Of a stretch of 32,543 nt of DNA, positions 8,453-16,662 are shown piece after piece. Position 1 is the first letter of the stretch, and each line of letters starts with the position of its first letter. The position numbers and the translations under genes were made by a program. The DNA comes from Streptomyces sp. NP-1717 (GTDB lineage Bacteria > Actinomycetota > Actinomycetes > Streptomycetales > Streptomycetaceae). The stretch lies in the NCBI RefSeq assembly GCF_022695985.1, contig NZ_JAAPBF010000066.1, positions 1-32,543 of the forward strand. The letters are read 5' to 3'. The notes beneath the pieces are model-generated. The model was not told the DNA's origin. It saw only the letters and a program-made list of their open reading frames with translations, and did not search any database.

Positions 8453-9088
8453 ATGAACCCCACGACCAAGCCAGAAGAGCCCGCGGACGAAAGCGGCGAC
8501 AACAAGTCGGAGCGTGCCGTTCCGGCTGCTGCCGACAAGAACGACGCACCGGGCCCGAGCCTGGCCAAGGACCCGGGGGAGAACCCTGAGGCGGGCGGCG
8601 CCGACGGTGCCGGATCCCCGTCGGACGACGACGGCGACGACGGCGACCTGCTCGACGACGACCTGGACGGCGGGTACACCCCGCCGCCCTCCAGCGGCCT
8701 CGCCGCCGCGTCCACGGCGCTCATCTCCGTACTGCTCTCGCTCGTCGCGCTCATCGGCACCTGGTCCGGCAAGGTGATCGCCGAACGCGAGACGCTCGTC
8801 GGCCAGATCGAACTCGGCCAGACCGGCACCCCGGAGCAGCAGATCTCCGAGATCTACGGCGACGCCTGGCACGCCACCGCGCTGACCAACGGCATCTTCG
8901 CCGTGCTGGCGCTCATCGTCGGCCTCGCGGCGCTCGGACTGCCGCAGCGCAAGAGCTGGGTGCAGCCGTTCGCCGTCGCCGGTATCGCGCTCGGCGCGCT
9001 CGCCCTGCTGATCTCGATCGGCATGTACTTCGACGTCTTCGTCTCCCTGCCGGAGCCGCCCCCGGCCGCCCCGCCGACCACCGGCTGA
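8453..9088 (+). CDS. Membrane protein with long acidic disordered N-terminus
   Basis: I do not recognise a named family. The 211-residue product has about 80 hydrophilic residues rich in Asp, Glu, Pro and Gly (SDDDGDDGDLLDDDLDGG near residues 56-73), then three hydrophobic helices (about 83-103, 138-160 and 167-188) around a short polar loop (GKVIAERETLVGQIELGQ). The likely topology is a cytosolic acidic tail and three membrane spans. The start is ambiguous. ATG at 8453 lies seven bases after TACCGT, a possible leaderless -10, and has no ribosome-binding site. ATG at 8417 is in frame, follows GAGGAA by six bases and would add twelve residues. The gene starts 46 bases after the acetyltransferase. 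Confidence 0.7.
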   Translation: MNPTTKPEEPADESGDNKSERAVPAAADKNDAPGPSLAKDPGENPEAGGADGAGSPSDDDGDDGDLLDDDLDGGYTPPPSSGLAAASTALISVLLSLVALIGTWSGKVIAERETLVGQIELGQTGTPEQQISEIYGDAWHATALTNGIFAVLALIVGLAALGLPQRKSWVQPFAVAGIALGALALLISIGMYFDVFVSLPEPPPAAPPTTG

Positions 9089-9202
9089 CGCGCCTCCACC
9101 GGCTCCACGGAGGTCCTCACGGATCGCCGCGCGCCACCGTCCTCACGCGCCGCACGGGCACCGTCCCGTCCGGCGCGTGAGGCGTTTCGGAAGGCGTTTC
9201 CG

Positions 9203-9232
9203 AGGCCCTGCCCGAGGTACGGGGCAGGGCCT
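9203..9232 (+). terminator. 11-bp perfect hairpin, terminator-like
   Basis: AGGCCCTGCCC at 9203-9213 and its exact complement at 9222-9232 enclose an 8-nt loop. There is no T-run, as is common for Streptomyces terminators. It lies 114 bases after the membrane-protein stop. Its 3' arm is shared with a second, longer hairpin (9227-9272), so the two cannot form together. Confidence 0.5.
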
Positions 9233-9310
9233 TAGGCCGTTCGCGGGCCCGTCACCCCCGCGCCTAAGGCCCGCACGCCGCGAAGATGCGGCACACGCCC
9301 GATGCGGGCG
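9227..9310 (+). other. Second, overlapping hairpin plus two small ones before the small ORF
   Basis: GGGCCTTAGGC (9227-9237) pairs perfectly with 9262-9272. After a 5-nt bulge an inner GCGGG (9243-9247) pairs with CCCGC (9257-9261), giving 16 pairs in all. It competes with the hairpin at 9203-9232 for bases 9227-9232. Two further small stems follow: GCCGC/GCGGC at 9277-9292 and CGCCCG-ATG-CGGGCG at 9296-9310. The rest of the 289-bp gap 9089-9377 shows nothing else I can name. Confidence 0.45.
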
Positions 9311-9377
9311 CACCCCCTGGGAGACGAATGTTGAGGCATCGCAAGACGCCGAAACAGTTCATGACAGGGGAGCCGAG

Positions 9378-9551
9378 ATGTTCGAGTACGAGATGCAGCA
9401 GATGCGGGCGGCCGAGCTGATCCGTGAGGCCGACGGCCGGCGGCTGGTCCGCCAGGTCCGCGCGGCCCGCAAGGAGGCCGCGCGCAACGCCGGGAACGAG
9501 GGCGAGAGGCGGGTGGGATCGCACCGGGGCCGGTTCGTGAGCGCGGCGTGA
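9378..9551 (+). CDS. Small charged hypothetical protein (57 aa)
   Basis: A 57-residue basic, helical protein beginning MFEYEMQQMRAAELIREAD, with a middle part rich in Arg and Ala (RRLVRQVRAARKEAARNAG). No known domain is recognised. ATG at 9378 is preceded by AGGGGAG (9366-9372) at good spacing, which together with codon bias supports translation. It has no signal peptide or membrane segment and may be mostly one amphipathic helix. It lies just upstream of the LAL regulator gene, same strand, and downstream of the hairpin cluster. Function unknown. Confidence 0.65.
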   Translation: MFEYEMQQMRAAELIREADGRRLVRQVRAARKEAARNAGNEGERRVGSHRGRFVSAA

Positions 9552-9687
9552 CGGGCGCGCGGAGATGGCCGCCCGCCCGGACCTCCTGAGGACGCCGGAT
9601 CCGCTGTCGCCGCAGGTGCCGGCGGTGGACGCGGCGCCGGCGAAAACGAGTGCCGCACTGGCGTACCCCTGTGCGATGCTCGGAATC

Positions 9688-12600
9688 GTGGAGACCAAGT
9701 CAGTCAGCCCCGTGTTCGTCGGTCGCGACGGCGAGCTGACCGCACTCACCGAAGCGCTCGCCCGCGCCGCCGCGGGCGAGCCGCAGGCCCTGCTCGTCGG
9801 CGGCGAGGCGGGAGTCGGGAAGACCAGGCTCATCGAGGAGCTGATCTCGGTGGCCTGCCGCGACGGCGCCGTCGTCGCGGTCGGCGGCTGCGTGGAGATC
9901 GGCGGTGACGGCCTGCCGTTCGCCCCCTTCTCCGCGGCCCTGCGCGGTCTGCGGCGGCTGCTGCCCGGGGAGATCGCCGCCGCCGCCGACGGCCAGGAAG
10001 GCGAACTGGCCAGAATCCTCCCCGAGTTGGGTCCCTCGGCGAGCGACGCCCTGGGGGAGCACGGCACGGCGAGCCTCTTCGAACTCACCGTCCGGCTGCT
10101 GGAGCGCGTCGCCGCCGACCGCACGGTCGTCCTCATCCTGGAGGACCTGCACTGGGCCGACGCCTCCACCCGCCATCTGCTCGCCTATCTCTTCCGTACG
10201 CTGCGCCGCGGCCGGCTCCTCGTCATCACCACCTACCGCACCGACGACATCCACCGCCGCCACCCGCTGCGCCCGCTCCTCGCGGAGCTGGACCGGCTGC
10301 GTACGGTCAGCCGGATCGAGCTCTCCCGCTTCAGCCGCGCCGAGGTCCGGCGGCAACTGCACGGCATCCTGGGAGACGAGCCGGCGCCGCACCTCGTCGA
10401 CGAGATCTTCGGGCGCTCCGACGGCAACGCGTTCTTCGTGGAGGAACTGGCCGTCGCCATCGAGTCCGGCTGCCGCTCCGGACTCACCGACTCCCTGCGC
10501 GATCTGCTGCTCGTCCGCGTCGAGACGCTGCCCGAGAACGCCCAGCGGGTGGCCAGGATCGTCGCCGAGGGCGGCGCCACCGTCGAGTTCCCCCTGCTGC
10601 TGGCCGTCGCGCAGCTCTCCGAGGACGACCTGATCGACGCGCTGCGGGCCGCTGTCGGCGCGAACATCCTCCTCCCGGTGGACGGCGACGGGTACCGCTT
10701 CAGGCACTCGCTCGTCCGCGAGGCCATCAGCGACGACCTGCTCCCCGGCGAACGCTCCCGGCTCAACCGCCGCCTCGCCGAAGCCCTGGAGGCCGACCCC
10801 TCCCTCGTACGGGGCGACGAGAGCACCACCCGCCTCGCCGGGTACTGGTACCACGCGCACGACGCCGCGAAAGCCCTGCCCGTCGTCCTGCTCGCCTCCG
10901 TCGAGGCCCGCCGCCGCTACGCCCACGCCGAGCAACTGCGCCTGCTGGAGCGCGCCATGGAGCTGTGGGACGCCGCGCCCGAGGACATACGGGCCCGCCT
11001 CAGACCCCCGGACGACACCGAGGTCTACCCGCCCACCGCCGAAGGGGCGAGGGCCCCGCTGCGCTATCTCGATCTGCTCGCCGAGGCGACCGTCGCGGCC
11101 CGCTCCGGCGGCGAACGCGAACGCGCCCTGGCGCTGTCCAAGAAGGCCATGCGGGTTCTGGAGACGGGGGACGACCCGCTGCGCGCCGCCTGGTTCTGGA
11201 CGCAGCGCTCACGGCTGGTGCAGGACCTCACGCGCGGCGACGGCTGGGACGAACTGGCCACCGCCCAGGACCTGGTGCGCGGGCTGCCGCCGTCCGCCGT
11301 GCACGCCTCGGTCCTCTCCGACGTCGCGAGCTGGGGCGCCCTGCACCGGCCGGGGCCCAACACCCTGGCCGCCGCCGACCGCGCCGTGGAGTACGCGCGC
11401 CTCGTCGGCGCCGAGCACATCGAACTGAACGCCAGGGCCACGCGCGGCTGGCTCACCACCGAGTCGGGATCCATCGAGGAGGGCCTCGCCGAGATGTACG
11501 CGGTACGGGACCGTGCCTTCGAACTCGGCAACCTTGGCAATCTCGGTGTCCTGGGCCGCATCAGCATCAACCTGCCGTCCACGCTGGAGAGCGTGGGCCG
11601 CTCGGAGGAGGCGGTCGCCGCCGCCGAACTCGGCATCACCCTCTGCCACCAGCGAGGACTGTCCGACAAGGAAGCCTGGGTCCGGGTCAATCTGAGCGAA
11701 TCACTCTTCTCGCTCGGCCGCTGGAACGAGTCCCGGACGGCGATCGACGAAGCGGCCCAGATCGCGCACGCCCCCAAGGCCCGCGCCCTGGTGGCCGTAA
11801 GGCGCGCGCTGCTCGCCCTCGGACGCGGCGACGCCGCGGAGGCCCAGAGCCAAGTGACCCTGGCCCGCGCGGTCTTCGGTCCGCACGACCCACAGCCGCA
11901 GCACGTCATCGCACCGGCCAGGCTCGCGATGGTCAGCGCCGCGCGGCAAGGCCGGCTCGCCGAGGCCCGCGCCGAGTTCGAACAGGTCGCCGCGCAGGGC
12001 TTCCCGCCGGGCATGCAGCGGTACGCACTGCCGCTGCTCTGCTCGGCCGCGGCGATGGAGGCGGACGCACGCGGACTGCCGGAGGCCGACGCGGGACGGG
12101 AGGCGATCCTGGCGATCGTCCGCGACCACGCGAAGCGGCTGCCCGCCGTCGTCCCGGTCTGGCGGGCGTACGACCTGCTGCTCGAAGCCGAACTCGCCCG
12201 CGCCGACGGCATCGTCGCCCCGAAGCTGTGGGCCCGCGCCGTGGCCGCCTTCGAGGCGCTGGAACGGCCGTACGAACTCGCCGAAGCCCGCCACCGCTGG
12301 GCGGCGGACCTCCTCGCCGCGTCCGCCGACCGGGAACAGGCCACCGCGCTCCTGATCCAGGCCCACACCACGGCGAAACGGCTCCGCGCACGGCATCTGG
12401 TCGAGGAGACGGAACTCCTCGCGGGCCGGGCACGGATCAGCCTCTCCACCACCCCGCGACTCGCCCCGGCCCCCGGCCCGGAGGCCGACGCCGCCGGCTC
12501 ACTGGGTCTGACCCCCCGCGAACGGGACGTCCTGCGCCGGGTGGCCGAGGGCCTCAGCAACCGCCAGATCGCCGAGGAGCTGTACATCTCACCCAAGACG

Positions 12601-12717
12601 GCGAGCGTGCACGTCTCCAACATCCTGGCCAAACTCGGCGTCTCGGGCCGCACGGAGGCGGCGGCGATGACCCACCGCCTGCACCTCTTCACCGACCTGG
12701 AGCCGACTCACACCTAG
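9688..12717 (+). CDS. LAL-type regulator: AAA ATPase with C-terminal LuxR helix-turn-helix
   Basis: A protein of 1009 residues with the layout of the large ATP-binding LuxR (LAL) regulators. The N-terminal P-loop ATPase has Walker A GGEAGVGKT at 38-46 and Walker B LILEDLHWAD at about 149-158. A long helical, TPR-like middle (about residues 350-900) is followed by a LuxR DNA-binding domain at about 941-1000 (LTPRERDVLRRVAEGLSNRQIAEELYISPKTASVHVSNILAKLGV). LAL proteins are usually ATP-dependent activators of catabolic or secondary-metabolite genes; no target is evident nearby. GTG at 9688 begins VETKSVSPVFVGR and lies seven bases after GATGCT, a possible leaderless -10; ATG at 9676 would add four residues. 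The gene ends at a large convergent gap. Confidence 0.88.
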   Translation: METKSVSPVFVGRDGELTALTEALARAAAGEPQALLVGGEAGVGKTRLIEELISVACRDGAVVAVGGCVEIGGDGLPFAPFSAALRGLRRLLPGEIAAAADGQEGELARILPELGPSASDALGEHGTASLFELTVRLLERVAADRTVVLILEDLHWADASTRHLLAYLFRTLRRGRLLVITTYRTDDIHRRHPLRPLLAELDRLRTVSRIELSRFSRAEVRRQLHGILGDEPAPHLVDEIFGRSDGNAFFVEELAVAIESGCRSGLTDSLRDLLLVRVETLPENAQRVARIVAEGGATVEFPLLLAVAQLSEDDLIDALRAAVGANILLPVDGDGYRFRHSLVREAISDDLLPGERSRLNRRLAEALEADPSLVRGDESTTRLAGYWYHAHDAAKALPVVLLASVEARRRYAHAEQLRLLERAMELWDAAPEDIRARLRPPDDTEVYPPTAEGARAPLRYLDLLAEATVAARSGGERERALALSKKAMRVLETGDDPLRAAWFWTQRSRLVQDLTRGDGWDELATAQDLVRGLPPSAVHASVLSDVASWGALHRPGPNTLAAADRAVEYARLVGAEHIELNARATRGWLTTESGSIEEGLAEMYAVRDRAFELGNLGNLGVLGRISINLPSTLESVGRSEEAVAAAELGITLCHQRGLSDKEAWVRVNLSESLFSLGRWNESRTAIDEAAQIAHAPKARALVAVRRALLALGRGDAAEAQSQVTLARAVFGPHDPQPQHVIAPARLAMVSAARQGRLAEARAEFEQVAAQGFPPGMQRYALPLLCSAAAMEADARGLPEADAGREAILAIVRDHAKRLPAVVPVWRAYDLLLEAELARADGIVAPKLWARAVAAFEALERPYELAEARHRWAADLLAASADREQATALLIQAHTTAKRLRARHLVEETELLAGRARISLSTTPRLAPAPGPEADAAGSLGLTPRERDVLRRVAEGLSNRQIAEELYISPKTASVHVSNILAKLGVSGRTEAAAMTHRLHLFTDLEPTHT

Positions 12718-12737
12718 GGGGTGTCTGACGAACCCCC
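12717..12737 (+). terminator. Hairpin at the stop codon of the LAL gene
   Basis: GGGGGT (12717-12722, starting in the TAG stop) pairs with ACCCCC (12732-12737) around a 9-nt loop. There is no T-run. It is the first of several small stems in the convergent gap, followed by GGCC-TGC-GGCC just downstream. Moderate support only. Confidence 0.35.
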
Positions 12738-12823
12738 TGGCCTGCGGCCTGGCACGGCACCTCGCCGCGTTGTCGTCGGACGGCCGAGTCCGCTCGGTAG
12801 GGGGCCGACCATCGCCTTGCGAT

Positions 12824-12880
12824 GCACCGCACCAGCCGCCGGCCCCGCCCTGCGGGCGGATGGCGCTAGGTGTCGGACAC
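12824..12880. repeat. Imperfect direct repeat, copy A
   Basis: Begins with GCACCGCACCAGCCGCC, identical over 17 bases to copy B at 13157. A GC hairpin follows (CCGCCC-TGC-GGGCGG at 12845-12859), and the copy ends in TCGGACAC as copy B does. Confidence 0.6.
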
Positions 12881-13156
12881 GGCCCAGGGCGAGTCTTTGC
12901 GGATCCTGCCGGGCTCGCGTGCCCCGGCTCGCACGCTCTCCCCGGCGTCCCCGGGGTACGGAAGGCGCCCCCTGCGTTGCCCTCGGTCGGCATGGCTCCG
13001 CCATGCCTCTCTCCGCCGCCCTGCGATCGCACGCACCCGCGTGACACCAGCCGCAGCGCGGCCGGCGCTCCCCGAACCGGACTGATCCAGCCGACACGTC
13101 CCAGGCCGTGCCCGTGCAGCCCCGTCCGGTACGAGCCCGATCCTCCGTCCGGCGAG

Positions 13157-13222
13157 GCACCGCACCAGCCGCCCCCGCCCCGCCCCGCCCCGCGGGCGGG
13201 TGGGGCGGCGGTTTTCGGACAC
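13157..13222. repeat. Imperfect direct repeat, copy B
   Basis: Starts with the same 17 bases as copy A. The hairpin core is expanded by CCGCC/CCCCG iterations (13170-13212), giving a very GC-rich stem, and it ends in TCGGACAC. Lying 30 bases past the stop of the leftward dehydrogenase gene, it may also terminate that transcript. Confidence 0.6.
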
Positions 13223-13251
13223 GCGGCGGGCGGTGCCTCACGTCGCCCGCG

Positions 13252-14418
13252 TCATGTCACGTCCACGCGGAGGATCTTGTCGTCTCCCGGCTTCGGGGTG
13301 CCCCGGCCGTCCGTGTTGCTCGTCATCAGCCACAGCGCCCCGTCGCCCGTCGCCACCACCGTGCGCAGACGGCCGTACTCGCCCTCGAAGAACGCCTGGG
13401 CCGCGGCCGACGGCTTCACGCCCGCCAAGGGGATCCGCCACAGACGCTCACCGCGCAGCGCGGCCATCCAGATGGACCCCTTGGCGAAGGCGATACCGCT
13501 CGGTGAGGCGTCGCTCGTCCTCCACTCCTCCACCGGATCGACGAAGCCCGGCTTCCCGGCCTTGCCCTCGGCCTCCGGCCAGCCGTAGTTCTTGCCCGGC
13601 TCGATCAGATTGAGCTCGTCCCAGGTGTTCTGGCCGAACTCCGACGCCCACAGCCGCTTGTCGGAGTCCCAGGCGAGACCCTGCACATTGCGGTGCCCGT
13701 ATGTGTACACGACCGAATCCGCCTCCGGATTGCCGTGCACCGGCTGCCCGTCCGGCGTCATCCGCAGGATCTTCCCGCCCAGGGACTTCTTGTCCTGCGC
13801 GAGGCCCGTCTCACCTGTCTCGCCCGTGCCCGCGTAGAGCATCTTGTCCGGGCCGAACGCGATCCGGCCGCCGTTGTGGATGTTGCCCTTCGGAATGCCC
13901 CGCAGGATGGTGTCGGGCGCGCCCAACTGCTGGCCCACCGGCCTCTTCGGGTCGTACAGCATCCGGGCGATGCGGTTGTCGGAGTCCGTCGTGAAGTAGG
14001 CGTACACATAGGTGTCCGAGGCGAACGACGGGGAGATCGCGAGGCCCAGCAGACCCCCCTCACCGCCCGGAGCGACACCGGGCACCGCGCCCACGTCCGT
14101 CTTCTCGCCGGTCTCCGAGTCGACCCGCGTGATCGTCCCCTCGTCGCGCGAGGAGACCAGCAGATCGCCCTCGGGCAGCGCCGCCAGACCCCACGGCGAC
14201 TTGAGGCCCTCCGTCAGCGTGGACACCACCTTCGCCGAGCCCTTCGCGGGGGGCGCCGACGGCTCCGCGCCGTCCGGGGGCGTCGACCCGCCGGACACCG
14301 ACGAGGACGGCGAACCCGACGGGCTCTCCGGCTTCGCCGTGCCGTCGGAGGACGAGCACGCGGTCACCACGAATAGCGCCGCTGCGGCCAACACGGCCGT
14401 CACTGGAGCACGTTGCAC
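13252..14418 (-). CDS. PQQ-dependent sugar (glucose/sorbosone) dehydrogenase-like lipoprotein
   Basis: A 388-residue exported lipoprotein of the soluble glucose dehydrogenase / sorbosone dehydrogenase beta-propeller family, which oxidises aldoses using pyrroloquinoline quinone. The lipobox VTAC puts the lipidated Cys at residue 21, followed by a Ser/Pro/Gly-rich linker to about residue 60. Family motifs follow: GLKSPWGLAALPEGDLLVSSRDEGTI, NIHNGGRIAFGPDKMLYAGTGE, YTYGHRNVQGLAWD and ASEFGQNTWDELNLIEPGKNYGWPEAEG. GTG at 14418 has AAGGGA eight bases upstream and gives a compact lipoprotein signal; ATG at 14457 would add 13 residues without a clear ribosome site. It lies 77 bases downstream of the aldo/keto reductase on the same strand and is probably cotranscribed. 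No PQQ biosynthesis genes are in the window. Confidence 0.88.
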   Translation of the reverse strand: MQRAPVTAVLAAAALFVVTACSSSDGTAKPESPSGSPSSSVSGGSTPPDGAEPSAPPAKGSAKVVSTLTEGLKSPWGLAALPEGDLLVSSRDEGTITRVDSETGEKTDVGAVPGVAPGGEGGLLGLAISPSFASDTYVYAYFTTDSDNRIARMLYDPKRPVGQQLGAPDTILRGIPKGNIHNGGRIAFGPDKMLYAGTGETGETGLAQDKKSLGGKILRMTPDGQPVHGNPEADSVVYTYGHRNVQGLAWDSDKRLWASEFGQNTWDELNLIEPGKNYGWPEAEGKAGKPGFVDPVEEWRTSDASPSGIAFAKGSIWMAALRGERLWRIPLAGVKPSAAAQAFFEGEYGRLRTVVATGDGALWLMTSNTDGRGTPKPGDDKILRVDVT

Positions 14419-14495
14419 GGTCTTGATCCCTTCGACGGCTGCGTCTCTACGTTTCATACACCGCGGCCCGCGTCCAGGTTCCCATCCGGCCGGTA

Positions 14496-15488
14496 TCAGT
14501 GCCACGAGTCCCACGCCGGGGGCAGCGCGGCGATCTCGGCCAGATCCGTCGCCGACAGCTCCAGCCCGGCCGCCGCCGCGTTCTCCACCGCCCACCGCTC
14601 CCGCTTCGCCCCCGGAACGGGCACCACCTGGGGTCCGCGCGCCAGCACCCACGCCAGCGCCACCTGCGCGGGTGTCGCCCCGTGCCGCCCGGCGACCCGC
14701 CGCAGCCCCGCCACCACCGGCTGGTTCGACGCCATCATCTCGGCCGTGAAGCGCGGATGCCTGGCCCGTACGTCGTCCGGCTCGAAGCCCTGCCCGGGGG
14801 TGAGCGTGCCGGTCAGATAGCCGCTCCCCAGCGGCATCGCCGCCAGGAGCCCCACGCCCCGCGCCGCGCACCACGGCAGCAGCCGCTCCGCCGCCTCCGG
14901 CGCCCACACCGACAGCTCCGCCTCCACCGCGCTCACCGGAAACACCTGCTGCATCCGCTCCAGCAGGGCGATCGTCGCCCCGTAGCGGTCCGTGCCGCCT
15001 CGGCGTGAGCTGCGGGCGTCGACCGCGCACAGCCCGAGCGCCCGTACCTTCCCCGCCGCCACCAGCTCAGCCATCGCACCCCAGGTCTCCTCGACCGGCA
15101 CCTCCGGGTCTGCCCGGTGCAACTGGTAGAGGTCGATCACCTCCGTGCGCAGCCGCCGCAGCGACGCGTCGCACGCCCGGCGCACATAGCCGGGACGGCC
15201 GTTGGCGACGATGTGCTGATCGCCCACCAGCAGACCGCACTTGGTGGAGACGAACGCGTCGTCGCGCCGCTGCGCGAGCACCCGCCCCAGCAGCAGTTCG
15301 TTGGTGAACGGGCCGTACATGTCGGCCGTGTCGAGCAGAGTCGTACCGGCGTCGAGCGCCGCGTGCACGGTCCGCGACGAACGGTCCCCCCGCTGCTCGG
15401 AGGCGCTGTAGGCCCAACTCATCGGCATACAGCCGAGTCCGACGGCGCCCACCGTGAGTGCCGTCCCGCCGATCGCCCTGCGCTCCAA
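14496..15488 (-). CDS. Aldo/keto reductase
   Basis: A 330-residue NADPH-dependent oxidoreductase with the (beta/alpha)8 aldo/keto reductase fold. The catalytic tetrad is visible: Asp53 and Tyr58 in LLDTADMYG, Lys83 in VSTKCG and His124 in YQLHR. The C-terminal cofactor segment reads VVPVPGAKRERWAVENAAAAGLELS. TTG at 15488 is the start that gives the standard N-terminus MERRAIGGTALTVGAVGLGCMPMSW; GGGAGGGG lies about nine bases before it. The substrate is unknown. It is divergent from the hydroxyacid dehydrogenase gene across 173 bases and probably leads an operon with the sugar dehydrogenase lipoprotein. Confidence 0.9.
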   Translation of the reverse strand: MERRAIGGTALTVGAVGLGCMPMSWAYSASEQRGDRSSRTVHAALDAGTTLLDTADMYGPFTNELLLGRVLAQRRDDAFVSTKCGLLVGDQHIVANGRPGYVRRACDASLRRLRTEVIDLYQLHRADPEVPVEETWGAMAELVAAGKVRALGLCAVDARSSRRGGTDRYGATIALLERMQQVFPVSAVEAELSVWAPEAAERLLPWCAARGVGLLAAMPLGSGYLTGTLTPGQGFEPDDVRARHPRFTAEMMASNQPVVAGLRRVAGRHGATPAQVALAWVLARGPQVVPVPGAKRERWAVENAAAAGLELSATDLAEIAALPPAWDSWH

Positions 15489-15648
15489 CTGCCCCGCCCC
15501 TCCCGCTTCCTTCCGTGCCCGCTCCCGCCGGGCACACTCCAGCTAACCTCATGGGCCTCCCGCGCCGCTCGGCCCGGCGTCCCCGCGCCCCGCCGCCCGC
15601 CCCGTACCGGTCCGTGGAACGCCCTTCATCGGGCCCAGGGGCTTCGCA

Positions 15649-15654
15649 TAGCCT
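15649..15654 (+). promoter_or_regulatory. Candidate -10 for a leaderless transcript
   Basis: TAGCCT is followed by seven bases and then the ATG at 15662, the spacing expected if transcription begins at the start codon. No ribosome-binding site is present before that ATG. The -35 is not clear. Confidence 0.4.
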
Positions 15655-15661
15655 CCTGACC

Positions 15662-16600
15662 ATGACTTCAGACGTATGGCTGCCGATACCGGCCGACGAG
15701 ATCGAGGGGCTCCCCGCCGGCCTGGACTACCTCCACTGGGACGGTGCCCCCGACTTTCCCGGCGACCCGGCCGACTGCGCCTTCTACGTGGTCCCGTACA
15801 TGAAGGGCATGGAGGTCGCGCTCCGGCCGCTCGCCGCGATGACCTCCGTACGCGTCGTACAGACCCTCTCCGCCGGTATCGACCACGTGGCCCCCGGGCT
15901 CGGCTCGCTACCCCCCGGAGTGCGCCTGTGCAACGCCAAGGGCGTCCACGAGGCCAGCACCGCCGAACTGACCGTCGCGCTCGTCCTCGCCTCGCTGCGG
16001 GGCATCCCCGGCTTCGTCCGGGGCCAGGACGCCGAGGAGTGGCGGTCCGGCTTCTACCCGGCGCTCGCCGACAAGTCCGTCCTGATCGTGGGTTACGGCT
16101 CGATAGGCGCCGCCATCGAGGACCGGCTCGCGCCCTTCGAGTGCGCGCGGGTGGCGCGCGTGGCGCGCTCCGCGCGTGCCACCGAGCGCGGCCCCGTGCA
16201 CGCACTCACCGATCTGCCCGACCTGCTGCCCCAGGCCGACGTCGTGATCGTGTCGACGCCGCTCACCGAGGAGACGAAGGGCCTGGCGGGCGCCGAGTTC
16301 CTGGGCCGGATGAAGGACGGCGCGCTGTTCGTGAACGTCGCGCGGGGCCAGGTCGCCGACACCAAGGCGCTCCTCGCCGAGCTGGAGAGCGGACGCATCA
16401 GGGCAGCGCTCGACGTCACCGATCCGGAACCCCTCCCACCGGGCCATCCCCTCTGGCATGCTCCGGGTGTTGTCATCAGCCCTCACGTGGGCGGATCCAC
16501 CTCGGCCTTCATGCCCCGTGCCAAGCGTCTGCTCGCCGACCAACTCACCCGCTACGCCGCGGGGGACGCTCTGCGCAACGAGGTGCTCACCACCGGCTGA
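15662..16600 (+). CDS. D-2-hydroxyacid dehydrogenase family protein
   Basis: A 312-residue NAD(P)-dependent dehydrogenase of the D-isomer-specific 2-hydroxyacid family. The nucleotide-binding motif VLIVGYGSIGAAIE lies near residue 142. The catalytic trio is present as Arg in FVNVARGQVAD, an acidic residue in DVTDPEPLPPGHPLW, and His in VVISPHVGGST. The substrate could be glyoxylate, hydroxypyruvate or another 2-oxoacid; sequence alone does not say. ATG at 15662 lacks a ribosome site but follows a plausible leaderless -10. It is divergent from the aldo/keto reductase, and the next gene follows after 62 bases on the same strand. Confidence 0.88.
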   Translation: MTSDVWLPIPADEIEGLPAGLDYLHWDGAPDFPGDPADCAFYVVPYMKGMEVALRPLAAMTSVRVVQTLSAGIDHVAPGLGSLPPGVRLCNAKGVHEASTAELTVALVLASLRGIPGFVRGQDAEEWRSGFYPALADKSVLIVGYGSIGAAIEDRLAPFECARVARVARSARATERGPVHALTDLPDLLPQADVVIVSTPLTEETKGLAGAEFLGRMKDGALFVNVARGQVADTKALLAELESGRIRAALDVTDPEPLPPGHPLWHAPGVVISPHVGGSTSAFMPRAKRLLADQLTRYAAGDALRNEVLTTG

Positions 16601-16662
16601 GCCGGTCCGGTCCGCACTCGGGAACGACAACTCCGCTGCTCGTCACGGAGAGTAGAAGAACT

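Larger units (their letters stand above)
12718..13251. other. 534-bp convergent non-coding block
   Basis: No credible gene. Open frames here have neither ribosome sites nor coherent codon bias. The block separates the rightward LAL gene from the leftward sugar dehydrogenase gene. It holds an imperfect direct repeat (12824-12880 and 13157-13222), a perfect 8-bp stem GGCATGGC-TCC-GCCATGCC at 12989-13007, CCGAG-N4-CTCGG at 12784-12797, and the GTGTCTGAC / GTGTCGGAC motif near 12721 and 12870. This looks like bidirectional termination plus remnants of a short repeat or dead mobile element; no transposase reading frame is visible. Confidence 0.5.

Noticed and set aside
12770..13588. Open frames across the convergent gap as possible transposase remnants
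   Set aside because: No transposase motif, no terminal inverted repeat of convincing length and no ribosome site; called non-coding.
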